Source: Nereocystis luetkeana
Lineage: Eukaryota; Sar; Phaeophyceae; Laminariales; Laminariaceae
NCBI GenBank assembly: GCA_031213475.1
Contig: JARUPZ010000025.1
Location: 8,256,656-8,320,655, forward strand
Direction: 5' to 3'
DNA: 64,000 nt
Within the stretch, counting starts at the first letter, position 1. Each line of letters opens with the position of its first letter. Positions 1 to 9,716 of this stretch are shown in pieces. The notes beneath the pieces are model-generated. The model saw only the letters and a list, made by a program, of their open reading frames with translations. It was not told where the DNA came from and made no database searches. Both the position numbers and the translations under genes were made by a program.

Positions 1-420
1 CGACACCAGCCAGAATATTCTGCGGGTGCGCCGGGATACCACATATTTCCTGGAGTACTGGCCCGTTTTGACAATAATGCGAATGGCCATGCCGAGACTC
101 TACTGGCAGTGCGTCGCAGATCCGGAGCGTGGGTGGCCGCTATTTTGAATAACGTATTTATTTGCGACATACGTGTCGCAAATAATGACGTTTTGCGGGT
201 CCGCCACGATGCCAGATATCACCTCTAGTCTTGGCCCATTTCCTCCATGAGATAGCTTCAATAATGATGCCCTGCACCATGCCAACATATCCCGAACGGT
301 GCGCAGCCAATCTGAGGTTGGTCGTGCCGCGAACGTGGTGGGATGTCGCAAAATACCCCCTTAGTCGTGACTCCGTGTCGCAATTCAGAATTCACGACAC
401 CGGTGTCGCAAATTTGGCAT
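1..420. repeat. Degenerate tandem repeat, about 177-bp period
   Basis: Two diverged units are visible: TGCGGGTGCGCCGGGATACC near 20 realigns with TGCGGGTCCGCCACGATGCC near 195, and both are followed by a TGGCCC(G/A)TTT segment and an AATAATG. A palindrome lies at 160-183 (arms ATTTGCGACA and TGTCGCAAAT, centre TACG), and the core GTGTCGCAA recurs near 376 and 406. Short open frames on both strands here look like chance. The period is read by eye and is approximate. Confidence 0.4.
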
Positions 421-1060
421 TAATTACCTTATAGGTTTGGCCGTAGTGTGCTATACCCCTCCTCTCGTAGCAGGGGTACTGTGTCGTGTTGCCTCTCTTT
501 CGACTGTCATTGTTGTTGTGTTATGATTGTTGCCATGGAAGCTATATTCACCTGAATTACAGTGTGATCACAATTTATTTGCTTCTCGGCATTCGGCGCC
601 ATGCAATGAAGTGTTTTTTTATTCCTCTCTGATCAGGCGGATCACCTGATACTCCGACCCCGACATTCAAATCAGCAGTGGGAGGTACGCTCCACACGCA
701 CACGCTCTCTTTTTCAAATTCAAGCTCCGGGTTTGTTTCTGCTGTTAAGAGAACCTCTAGTTTAAGCATAGCGCAAGTCTGGCCTGCACTCCTCTCGCGG
801 GGACGAAACACTTGGAATTAGCGTCAAATTTAGGTGCATATGCAGCTGTGTAGTACTCAAAGGGTTAATATGCCCAGTCGACATTGGGATCCGTGACAAA
901 GACTTGGACAGAGTTAAACTCGGTTGACGAAGACGTACTCCAAGTTCACAAACACCGCAAATATATGTAGTTTTTCTTTCGATGATTTTTTGTCTTTTTT
1001 TGTTTTAGGGTGCACATTCAACAAACAAGCCGGATTTGTTCTTGGTGTTATTTGTTTGCA
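421..1060. other. No recognisable feature
   Basis: Mixed-composition sequence with short open frames on both strands. None has a recognisable domain or plausible composition. A T-rich run near 985-1005 precedes the LINE remnant. I see no gene here. Confidence 0.5.
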
Positions 1061-1065
1061 AGTGA

Positions 1066-1978
1066 CATCGAAGCGGCAGGCCAGAGGCATAAGCAGACGA
1101 CCCAGTTATTATACGTAGGCGGCGTTATCCACGAAAACGCTGCGCTCTCGCTCGAAATCGACCGACGGATCCGCCTCATGCGAGCATGCCTCAAACGGTT
1201 CGGCCCGGAGTTGTATGATAGGACGACCGCCTCCCTTAGCCTTAAAGTCCGAATGCTGAAGGCCGAGGTGATTGAGACCCTGCTGTACGGGTGTGTGACG
1301 TGGACCCTAAGAGCGGAACACTTTACCAAGCTTCGAACGGCTCACCACCAAGTCCTGTTGCGAGTCATCGGCTTCCAGCGCCGAATTCGTACTGACCATG
1401 CCACCCTCTCGTACGCGAAGGCCCTCAAGATGACACGTTGCGAGAGCATCGAAACGACCATTCGTAAACGGCGGCTCTTCTTCGCGGGGGGCGTGGCACG
1501 GCAAAGCAAGGAGCGATTACCCAGTCGGGTAATAGTCGGGACGATAGCTGGTGGGGAAAACCCGAGACCAGGCGGACAGTGTAAGACTTCGCATAGATGC
1601 ATAGTCGAAGACCTTAGGGAGTTCCGAGCCACCGAAGGGTCAACGGAAGTTGTCCCCTTGGTGTTTGGAGTTGAGACCGCGTAGTGGTCCACTGCAGCCT
1701 AAAAGGCGGGGAAGTGGTACCGGGGGATCCTTGAAGCAGCCGAACGGTTCATGGTGAGGTGGCACGAGGCTGAGGCTGAGATGAGTAGGCAGCGCCACGC
1801 TTCCGCCGTGGATGGTGTCCAGGGGAACGGGGGTGGAGGGGGCAACAGGAGAAGTGGCAGAAAGCCCGACCAAGGGAATGCGAAGAGGGGGGGGAACAGG
1901 AGGGGTAGAAGGGAAACGGCGGTAGACGAAAGTAGGAAGGAGATGGCAGACAGGGTAGCAAGGCACCAAGTCGACTAG
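1066..1978 (+). pseudogene. Non-LTR retrotransposon (LINE) reverse transcriptase, C-terminal part, decayed
   Basis: The frame reads AAGQRHKQTTQLLYVGG, then KVRMLKAEVIETLLYGC, TWTLR, KLRTAHHQVLLRVIGFQRR and ESIETTIRKRRLFFAG. This is the characteristic region downstream of the polymerase core in LINE-type endonuclease/reverse transcriptases (the LYGCETWTL block, then the RRLRWLGH-like block). The catalytic YxDD part is absent, so the copy is 5'-truncated, which is usual for target-primed insertion. Two stops interrupt the same frame: TAG at 1682-1684 and a TAA about 20 bases later. The frame then resumes (YRGILEAAERFMVRWHEAEAE) and ends in a Gly/Arg-rich tail at 1978. A matching tail (GNRRSGRKPDQGN) occurs on the minus strand near 63,700. 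The class is clear; the clade is not. Confidence 0.82.
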
Positions 1979-2333
1979 AAAGTAGAACATGGCCATACTA
2001 CTAGAGCTCCCAACTGGTGCAGCTGGTTCGAACGTGGTCTTCCCTTGTCTTCTCTTTTTGTTTTGTTTTTTTTCCTTTCTTGCGCTGACTCTCCGTCAGT
2101 TTCATTTTATTTTGTTTTCTCTTCCTTTTCTGATTGATAAGCCGTACTGAAGGAGCCGTGTAGCGTGGTTGGATGGCGAACCTGCTCTGCTCGTTTCGTA
2201 TTGTCTGACGCCAAGGGGCTGGGCATAGTTGACGAACGCAGGGCGGAGACGGCAGTCCGGGTAGCAAGGTACCAGGCGATTAGCAAGGAGAACCTGGCTA
2301 TACTACTCGTACCACAAACTGCTGCCGCCACCT

Positions 2334-2846
2334 GGAAGGTGCTTTGGGCTTTGGTCTGCCTGTTATTTCCCTTTTGTTTTTTTTTCTTTTGTTATTTTTT
2401 TCCTTGGTTCTTTGTCCTACTCTGTTTACAAGCAGTGGTAAGCCGGTCGCCCCGGTGGTTCAAGTGGTTAACCTCGAATTCTGCTTGTGTGTTTGAGTCC
2501 TGGGTTCGAGCCCCAGGTGGGTCGGACATTTGAAATTATTTGCAAAAATTAAAATTAAAAGGATTCAATTGATCAGAGCGCCTTGCAGCGTGGGTAGGCA
2601 CAATTCAATGCGAGTCGACGAGGGAAGAAAAGGCTGAAATCTTCTCGCGATAAAAATGAAGGCACGTACCGTAGCGGGAAGGGCGTAGAAGAGCCTGCTA
2701 TGTGACCCCGGATCTGAGTTACGAGTTGGAAGGAGAGAGAGAAGAAGATGTGCGAAGATAATAAATGGGATAAGAAAAAAAAACAAAAAAAAGTGGTGTT
2801 TTTTGTTATTATTTTTTTTTGCCAGCTCGTTCTTTTTCAAGTGTTG
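2334..2846 (+). mobile_element. Insertion in the LINE tail carrying a tRNA-derived SINE
   Basis: This block is missing from the right-hand LINE tail. It is bounded by a 7-bp direct repeat GCCACCT (2327-2333 and 2847-2853), which looks like a target-site duplication. Inside lies a tRNA-like head at about 2446-2524 with a B box GGTTCGAGCCC at 2503-2513 and an A-box-like TGGTTCAAGTGGTTA near 2456. The body follows (ACGAGGGAAGAAAAGGC, then GTGACCCCGGATCTGAGTTA) and then an A-rich stretch near 2775-2795. The first 110 bp and the last 50 bp are T-rich and unexplained, so this may be a SINE nested in something else. Confidence 0.6.
2446..2524 (+). other. tRNA-like SINE head (not a functional tRNA)
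   Basis: The D-arm-like GGTGGTTCAAGTGGTTAACC is followed by a T-arm with stem CTGGG/CCCAG around loop TTCGAGC. The anticodon arm does not form a clean 5-bp stem and the acceptor ends pair poorly. The sequence continues straight into the SINE body and A-rich tail. It probably serves as an internal RNA polymerase III promoter. Confidence 0.55.
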
Positions 2847-3187
2847 GCCACCTCGCCTGCGGGGGGGGGGGCACGACAGATTGTTTCTTCTAGTTTTTGC
2901 TTTCATGTTTTTCCTTTTTCTCTTTCGATTTGTCTACTTTGTTTTTGTTTTCTCTTTGATTGTTTCTTTTCGTTTCACTATTTCATAGATTGCGTATGTC
3001 GTGCCTGTCGTATTTAGTATGATGACATGGCTTTGCATCGCCCACTGCAGTGCGTACTGCACACGTGGCAACGTAGAATCTCTGTGGCGTAGCTTCGTGA
3101 CCACAGAACTTGAATCTCTTCTAGGATTGGAGAATCGGCACGGACACTGGTTGTGCTGGATGTCGACGGGTAGAAAGAACGGTTTAA

Positions 3188-3276
3188 CCCCTTTAGAACC
3201 GCAGTCCCGTTTTGGGGACAAACCACTCAAATTTCGAGTAGTTTGTCCCCAAAACGGGACTGGGGCTCTAAAGGGG
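3188..3276. mobile_element. 89-bp palindromic element flanked by TTAA
   Basis: The left arm 3188-3228 and right arm 3236-3276 are 41 nt each and pair at 38 positions around a 7-nt loop (AAATTTC). Both ends are flanked by TTAA (3184-3187 and 3277-3280). Terminal sequence is CCCCTTTAGA and its complement. The right-hand LINE tail and the fragment at 34.7 kb lack it at the same place (GAACGG followed by a short TATAG, then TGTGAAGAAC in the right copy), so the unfilled site is visible. TTAA duplication and CCC-starting ends are typical of piggyBac-type elements. The element itself encodes nothing. Confidence 0.78.
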
Positions 3277-3289
3277 TTAATGTGAAGAA

Positions 3290-4930
3290 CACACACACAA
3301 GTGATGCGGGATGGTACACTATACCAGGTGATCGTTAGTCGTTAGTACCGTTGTCTTTACGTACTGGCGCTGTACTACTTGATTGTTTGTCTTCTCCCAT
3401 CGAGATGCATTTTTGTGACAGCCTGCTTCGTGACCGCAGGCAGGACTTCAGAGAAATGAGCTATAGTTAGCAGCAGGGCTCGCTACGGTGATCTTACGGC
3501 GGTAAAACCACGACCATTGGTAAACTATACGTTACCGTGATAAATCGCAACTACGGTCCCCATCCAAACCGTTACCAAGCACATCACGTTCGCTCGTTCT
3601 CCCATCAAAATCGTCACCGAGAAAACCATGTTGTCCCATTCCTATCCAAACAATTGCCGTGGAAATGTCGGTATTTCTGTGGTTTCTCGTTACGCACCAA
3701 CCAAATATCGTGCAAAAGTACAGTTCCCAATTACCGTACAGCAACATAAAGTGAATTACCGCAAACACCTCATTTCGACATGTAAATCTAAACCAGTGGG
3801 TTAGGCCCTCATTTTTTATATAGACTAGCCTCAGGTTTCATTTCTCTCCTGATGACTTTTGTATATCGATTTTATGATATTTTTTTACTTAATTTTTCCC
3901 CGTTCTGAGTGTTTTTTTCTTGACTGGAAAACTTGTTATTTTTTCGGGCTGTGGTACAGCAGTATGGACGGCATAGAATAGCCGCAACCACGACCACAGC
4001 CGTTGACGCCAACGCGAGCGCGCAGAATGGCAGGGAAGAGGGGGGGGGCGAAAGGGGGACGAGGGGGAATCGGGGGGGGGGGGGGGGAGGCGGTCTGCCC
4101 AACAGACTGAAGCCTGGGTATGGCCATCATCGTCATGATGCACTCCCTGCTTTGGGACCCAAGTAACTAGCATGGTGCCACCTGGGCAACTTTGCGTGTC
4201 TGTATGCTCCAGTGCCTGCCTTTCGTATTTTCTTTCCCCCCCGCCCGTGATAATCATTTTGTTGTCTCTTCTTTTTTTTCATATTTCTTTCATTCCCGTT
4301 TGTACCTCTTTGTGTCTCTGTTAGTATGGTCCGTTTTGCCTTTTTTGCGTTTTGCTATCTGCTTCTGTTTTTGTTTTGTTTTGTTTTTGCTTCGGTTCAT
4401 TTTCGTTTTTAGGTTTATGTCTTCTATTGATAGTCTCCTTTTGCTTCCCTGGTGGCCGCAGTGGTGGAGTGCGTATGCTTGTTTTTTGTTTTTGCCTCTG
4501 TTTTACTACCGAGGTATTTCTTCCACTCCAGAGTTATTGGAGCCTGTCCTGCGACCACGGACTGCATTGTATTGTGAGTTAATAATGTGAGAACAACAAC
4601 AAACAACGACAAGTATGCCTGGTCCATGTGGGTCAAAGTCAGGTACATACTAAAACCAAGTAAAAAATGCCCGCCACGGGCGGGGCTTGGCCCATGAAAA
4701 TCCAATTAATTAGGAAACATGTGCCAAAAAAACATTTAATTTAGCTTGTGGCCTCCACAATCAGAATTGTTTCATTTTTCAGGGTTGCTGTTGTTGTTGT
4801 TCTTCTCACCGTACGTAAAATCGGTAATATATAATAGGTACCACCAGCTCCACCTGGACCCGTAGAGAGTCGCCCATCACCCCGTGGTGGCTGGATACCG
4901 TGGGAAACGATACCAACCTAAGAAGGGCAT
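3290..4930. other. Gene-free stretch with T-rich and G-run tracts
   Basis: No supported coding frame. The stretch includes a G-run of about 13 near 4074-4087 in a Gly/Arg-like shadow, a T-rich tract 4260-4430 rich in TTTTGTTTT, and a GC-rich hairpin-like GCCCGCCACGGGCGGGGC near 4668. The motif AAAACCAAGTAAAAAA near 4652 resembles sequence near 36,270, hinting at another dispersed repeat. Confidence 0.45.
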
Positions 4931-4934
4931 ATAC

Positions 4935-5275
4935 TATAAGGATTACCCTGGGCTGGGTAATCGATCGATCCTTCACTCCTATAGCTCAGTAGGTAACACC
5001 TTTACATTTGACGTCATCCAGGTCACGGGTTCGACCCTCATTTCGAACGTATATTAAATATATAGAAACGCTTGCGCGTGCCTAAAAACTAAAAACACAT
5101 CATCTCCCTGGTTCCCCAGGTAACGAGCCGAAGCGGGTAGGTCAGTGTACAAACGTATACGGTTCCGACGCCCCAAAGATCCCGCCGTTCATGGGGAGGG
5201 GGGGTGCTATAAGGATTACCCTGGGCTGGGTAATCGATCGGTCGTTTACCCCTATAGCTCAATAAGTTTCACCTT
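4935..5275 (+). repeat. Duplicated hairpin plus tRNA-like D-arm block
   Basis: About 65 bp at 4935-5000 recur at 5211-5275. Each copy has a perfect 8-bp hairpin (GATTACCC, loop TGGGCT, GGGTAATC), then TCGATCG, then CCTATAGCTCAGTAGGT or its diverged form, which is a tRNA A-box/D-arm. The first copy continues to a B box (GGGTTCGACCC near 5028). The second breaks off after the D-arm. Neither makes a complete cloverleaf. These look like remnants of a tRNA-derived SINE with a conserved upstream hairpin. Confidence 0.55.
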
Positions 5276-5456
5276 CACACATATATATTGAGGGGGGCCC
5301 TTGATATGTATAGTAGTGTGATCTCATTGAAAACTCAGTTCCTCGAGCCCAGAAAAGAAAAGAATGAAAGTTCTGTGTTCACAAAACTTCGCCCACGGTA
5401 TGCGTTGTTATTTATGTACCAGGTATGCAGTAAAGCATAGATAGCAGACACAGCAA

Positions 5457-5575
5457 TGCCGAAGGCACGTACCGTAGCGGGAAGGGGGGAGAAGAGCCTG
5501 CTATGTGACCCCGGATCTGAGTTACGAGTTGGAAGGAGAGAGAGAAGAAGATGTGCGAAGATAATGAATGGGATG

Positions 5576-5604
<29 letters not shown>
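5457..5604 (+). mobile_element. 5'-truncated SINE copy with poly(A) tail
   Basis: It starts at GAAGGCACGTACCGTAGCGG and follows the SINE body at 2666-2770 almost base for base (GTGACCCCGGATCTGAGTTA, then GAAGATGTGCGAAGATAAT). It ends in an uninterrupted run of nearly thirty A. It lacks the tRNA head. The A tail fixes the 3' end and the + orientation of the family. Confidence 0.75.
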
Positions 5605-5607
<3 letters not shown>

Positions 5608-5699
5608 ATGTTTTCAGAATGGTTGCATTATGCACTCCAGTACCTGGTAAACTTTACTATGAAGTATAATAACGTCCGTTTGGAGATGAAAGAAGTTAA

Positions 5700-6660
5700 T
5701 CCAGCGGAACTCTAGTTAACGCCCCCGTTGGCACTTTAGCTGCCCCCGGATTCCGGGGGCAACGAAATATTTGGGGGCACGTGGAGCGTCTCCGGAAATA
5801 GCGACATGAAGCACACCACCCCAAGTTTCCAGGAGGGCCGTAACATACTAGAATTGTCCGGGGATTGTCTAAGGTATCTGCTGCCGCCGTGTCTGTATGA
5901 GTCCGCCGGCCATCGCTTCTAGCCCGATGTAAAGACGAGTTCATGTTCTTGATACGAATAATCTCTCCAACGTGGCGCTCGAGCTAAACGTTCCTCCAAA
6001 AATAGACAACGTGAAGCACTTCACCTCGAGCGATCACGGCAACCTTGGGATAGTCGACCTGTCTCAATGTTTTCTACCGCATCTGCTGCGGTCGGTGGGA
6101 GTACTACTTGCGCCAGTTATTGCTTCTCGCCCGATATATACATTAGGTTATCGTGTTATCAATAATATTCATGAGCTCTCTAGGCCCTTTTCGGGGGGTA
6201 TACTAACCCAAACGTGCTCCAAAAATGGGCGCCACGAAACGCTCCACCACGACCGATCACGACGATCGTAAGATGCCACACGCTCACATAGCATACGTCA
6301 TAAACTTCGCGCAAACCAGACCAACAATGCCTGTAGTACCTGGCAGTTCGGCGATTTACATGTGCATCAAGGTTCTCGTGATGTATGGCATGCTCGCAAT
6401 ACCTGGTACGCGCTCAGCAGAGATCATGAAGAATGATAACACGATCACACAAGTACATCTCACGAGACGCGATGGCAGGCGGGAAAACTGCGCCGGCCGC
6501 GGCAGAAGCCACCGTAGACGACTTGTAGACAGGCCCATCGTTCTACGATCGTCGTGATCGGTCTTAATATCGTGCTTCGTTAAATCTATATTTCGGAGGC
6601 ACATTTAGATTAGACTAAGTGTGCCCCCAAACATTGCCCGGAGTGATCATGGGTAGAAAG
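5700..6660. repeat. Degenerate repeats with a 20-bp perfect inverted pair
   Basis: GACCGATCACGACGATCGTA at 6251-6270 and its exact reverse complement at 6544-6563 bracket about 310 bp. Outside them, CTCCAAAAA(T/A) blocks near 5990 and 6215 with GAGCGATCACGG/GACCGATCACGA suggest an older tandem unit of about 230 bp. No target-site duplication is visible next to the 20-bp arms. This may be a small transposon or just an inverted duplicate. Confidence 0.45.
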
Positions 6661-6663
6661 AGC

Positions 6664-9500
6664 ACCAATCAGTCTGCACACCCGGTGAGTAGCCATAACA
6701 AGTGGAACTGTTGCACGTGACGCGGTAATTGATGCCATAGACACCCCCCAGATAGGTCTAGTGCCCTACGAAATTGAATGTCGTGATCGCTCGAGGTTGC
6801 GTGCTCTTTGCCGTCTTATTTCGAACGTATTATGTGCCCCTAAAAGGGACTAGAAGGATCATAGGAACGAAGAACACGAAGACATTTATTTATACATCGG
6901 GATCTACTGCACACACCATGACAGCAAGCACCGTGGACAACCTCATAAAGGATCCGGTATGCAAAAGCCGATGCCATTGCGCCCTTGGTATCGTGGTATT
7001 TATTTCCGAGGACTTTCTAGGTTTTTGTACCCCCAATTCCTGTGGCGCAACGAAAAAAAACGCCCCCCGGGGGCGTCACTACCCAACATTGCCCCGGGAG
7101 ATATTTACGGTGTCCTTCTGTTGTTTGTGTAAAGAGAAACAAGGAAAATACACGAAAGCAATGTATATACGAAGTACATCTGTATATTCGGTCCTTGAAC
7201 CCGGTACTCGTGAGGACTCGATCATTATCGCCACCAGGTGCCCCTGACACTGGCGAGACTCAGCCATTTCAACTCCCAACTGATCTTAGGACCCGCAGAA
7301 CTCCGTGATTGCAGTCTCCCGGTACCCTGGAGCCTGGTTCCTGCAAGCGGACCGGTTCTGGGGAGTCATTGAGTGAATCAGGAGGCCAGATATCGGTATT
7401 CTGAAAACTTACGATTGCTGGTGTGATTTTGTCCCATACTTTGTGAGTTTTTGTGTATGATATCAGGAGTTTTCTTCTGTTCTACAGTAAGGTGGCTCAA
7501 ATCTTCTTCTTGGCTTGTTTTACTGACCTCTTTCGTCCATGATACGCCGGTATTTCACTCACGTGTTTGCCGCGGGTAATTTGCGATGACTATGTTTTCG
7601 CAGTCTTACAGTGTCTGTGATCTGGAATTGTACCCCTGCCCGTACTCGCGGCCGACGAATATTCGAGGAATCCGGGGAACCAAACTCCTGATACTCTCGA
7701 GTATTTCGGGCTATTTTAGGCGAGCACCCGGGTACCCGGCAAGACGACGAGTACCCGGGTGCCTGTCTAACCGACGTGTACTCGGGTTCGCACATTTTAC
7801 TAGCAGACTGTTGTTTGAAGAGACATATTACACATAATTTGATAATTATCCTGGACGAGAAACGCTTGAGTAAAATGTGGATCCTCGAAGTCCACATCAT
7901 ACTTGTGGACGATGGAGAAACGAGAAGGACAAAATAACACTCAGAAAGCAGAGTGAGCAGAGTGGGTGCTTGACGTTGGTGCCTCGACTTCTACTACTAC
8001 TGTCGACTGCAACCATGGTTTTGAACACTACAATATCCGATGGGCTATATGCTGCTCTTGGAAGGATGTAGCAGTTCTGAACGATGAGGAACGATCCTTG
8101 TCAGCTCTATAGTATCTTCGTGATATATTTTACGTACAACTCTCCTCGCAGAAGATATATTATAGTAGAACTAAGTGTTTTGTGCTGTCAACGGTTCGTG
8201 ATCGCTCCGCTTCTGTTGTACGTAGTACGCAACATATAGTTTAAAGGCATTGCCTGCTATGTTGGGCTATGAAGTTATATTATGAATAAACCCTCTACTC
8301 AGCATTGATCACGACAGCAGAATGCTTATTTCATAACACTGCCCCTCAATGGAAGTCGTGTGCGCCAAATAATGCCCATGCATCAGGAGTTAAATAGGAG
8401 CTTTGTCAACCCTCGAGAATATTGTCAGTGCGACGGCGAACTGAGCCCAACGGTACATACTTGGTATTTTGCTCGTTCATAAAACGTAAACTACAGAGAT
8501 AAAATGTAAGGCGCTGACCTTTAACCTCTGTGACTTATTCGAAATATATGAGAATATCTGATATACGACGGTATTATTGGCTTGCAGTTGCCAGGGTTAT
8601 TGCTCCAAATAGCGTCTCAAACCGCCATTAAGAAGTTGATCGTGTTGAGAATGTTCTGTAAAGGAGCTTGGCTGCCCCGATGTGTACTTTCGATGGCCCT
8701 GAAATTACCCGCGCAAGTCGTTCGGCGCTGTAGATGAGGTCGTACAGGGTGTCGTCAACAACAAAGGCATGATATATGGCGAATTTGGAATCTGGTGGCC
8801 ATGAGGGTTACCACTGTTTCGTGTCCATGTGATGAGGTCCGTTGTGCTTGTTCCGTGTCTCGATCGGCTGGAGACGTCACTTCGGTACTCGACGAAACGT
8901 TGATCAATCCGACGGTTATGTTGTACAACGTCGTTACGATGCATCAGCTGTCTACGTTTTCTAAAAATAACGACGAGACACTTTAAGTCGTGGACGAGCA
9001 ACGCGAAATCGCTGCAGTAGGTCGAATCAGTACGATTAAATCGAGTAGGCGTAGCTGGGCTGTACGCGTCCACCATATCGTTCATGAACAGTAGAGTCGA
9101 CGAATATAATGGCCTTGACGCTGTTGGGGTTTCTCTGTGTTCCAAGGACGATGTCGTAGGCATGGAGCTACTTCAAGCTTTTCATTCCCGGTTTCGAATG
9201 CGCCTTCTTTCAAGGCTTTGCGAACGATATTCGGATCACGATCACTCTCTTTCCCCGTGACGGCGCTCCAGCTAGATGGTGAGCATGGTTGTTGTTCCAG
9301 ATCGCATTGCCTGCACGCGTCCTGTTCGGTCGTTGAAGCACGTCACAGCAGGTCCTATGCGCATGGAAGCCTGTCTTGTCCTTAGCTCGTATGTGCGCCT
9401 CCTTCTAGGGCCACCCCTCCAGCGAGTATGTTTCCAAGGGTCTCGTGGTCCACCTTGGATGATGGTCTAGAGCGGTGTACCAACGGATATTACCCTTTGG
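6664..9500. other. No supported gene
   Basis: Open frames are short, overlap on both strands and show no domain. The notable point structure is a palindromic pair GCACCCGGGTAC at 7724-7735 and GTACCCGGGTGC at 7751-7762 (perfect 12-bp arms, 15-nt spacer). A GC-rich CCCCCGGGGG lies near 7063. Confidence 0.4.
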
Positions 9501-9518
9501 TAGTGTCCGGCTGGTGGC

Positions 9519-9716
9519 TTATCTCCGCTCATCTAGCCTACGGTTCGTGATTTCGCGAAGCCTTGTAAAAACGTCGGCCAGCTCCGCACTACTCGGGGCT
9601 TGGGAGATTCGAATTGTGCTGTCGATGGTGTTGATGAGGCGGAGGCATGAAGTATAGTCCCGAATGCCCCTGAACAGGGTATGTACTATCCTCGTTTTAT
9701 CACCGCAGTGACTGTT
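9519..9716 (-). pseudogene. Short coding-like frame, unknown
   Basis: On the minus strand a frame between two TAA stops (9717-9719 upstream, 9519-9521 downstream) reads RGIRDYTSCLRLINT and then QAPSSAELADVFTRLRE and ITNRRLDERR. The balanced composition stands out from the surrounding noise. It has no ATG. It could be an internal exon or a retroelement fragment. I do not recognise it, and chance cannot be excluded over 65 codons. Confidence 0.2.

Larger units (their letters stand above)
1979..3183 (+). mobile_element. Long 3' tail of the LINE, interrupted by an insertion
   Basis: The sequence after the LINE stop matches, in inverted orientation, the sequence after the second LINE tail (63,545 back to 62,881). 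Shared landmarks in order: a GTGCAGCTGGTTCGAACGTG segment, a T-rich tract, GTTTCGTATTGTCTGACGCC, GGCACGACAG, the T-rich CTTTTTCTCTTTCGATTTGT-type tract, GGCTTTGCATCGCCCACTG-type sequence, and CGACGGGTAGAAAGAACGG. The two copies are collinear except for 2334-2846 and 3184-3280, which exist only in the left copy. This is probably the untranslated 3' end of the LINE, although a co-amplified composite repeat is possible. Confidence 0.6.

Noticed and set aside
4976-5048. Possible functional tRNA
   Set aside because: A and B boxes are present, but the anticodon and acceptor stems do not pair, and the upstream block is repeated with a headless copy. Called tRNA-like repeat instead.
8705-9163. 152-codon minus-strand frame, considered as a gypsy-type RT fragment (DIVLGTQRNP in a neighbouring frame)
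   Set aside because: Only a handful of residues resemble RT, and the catalytic motifs are absent in all frames inspected.
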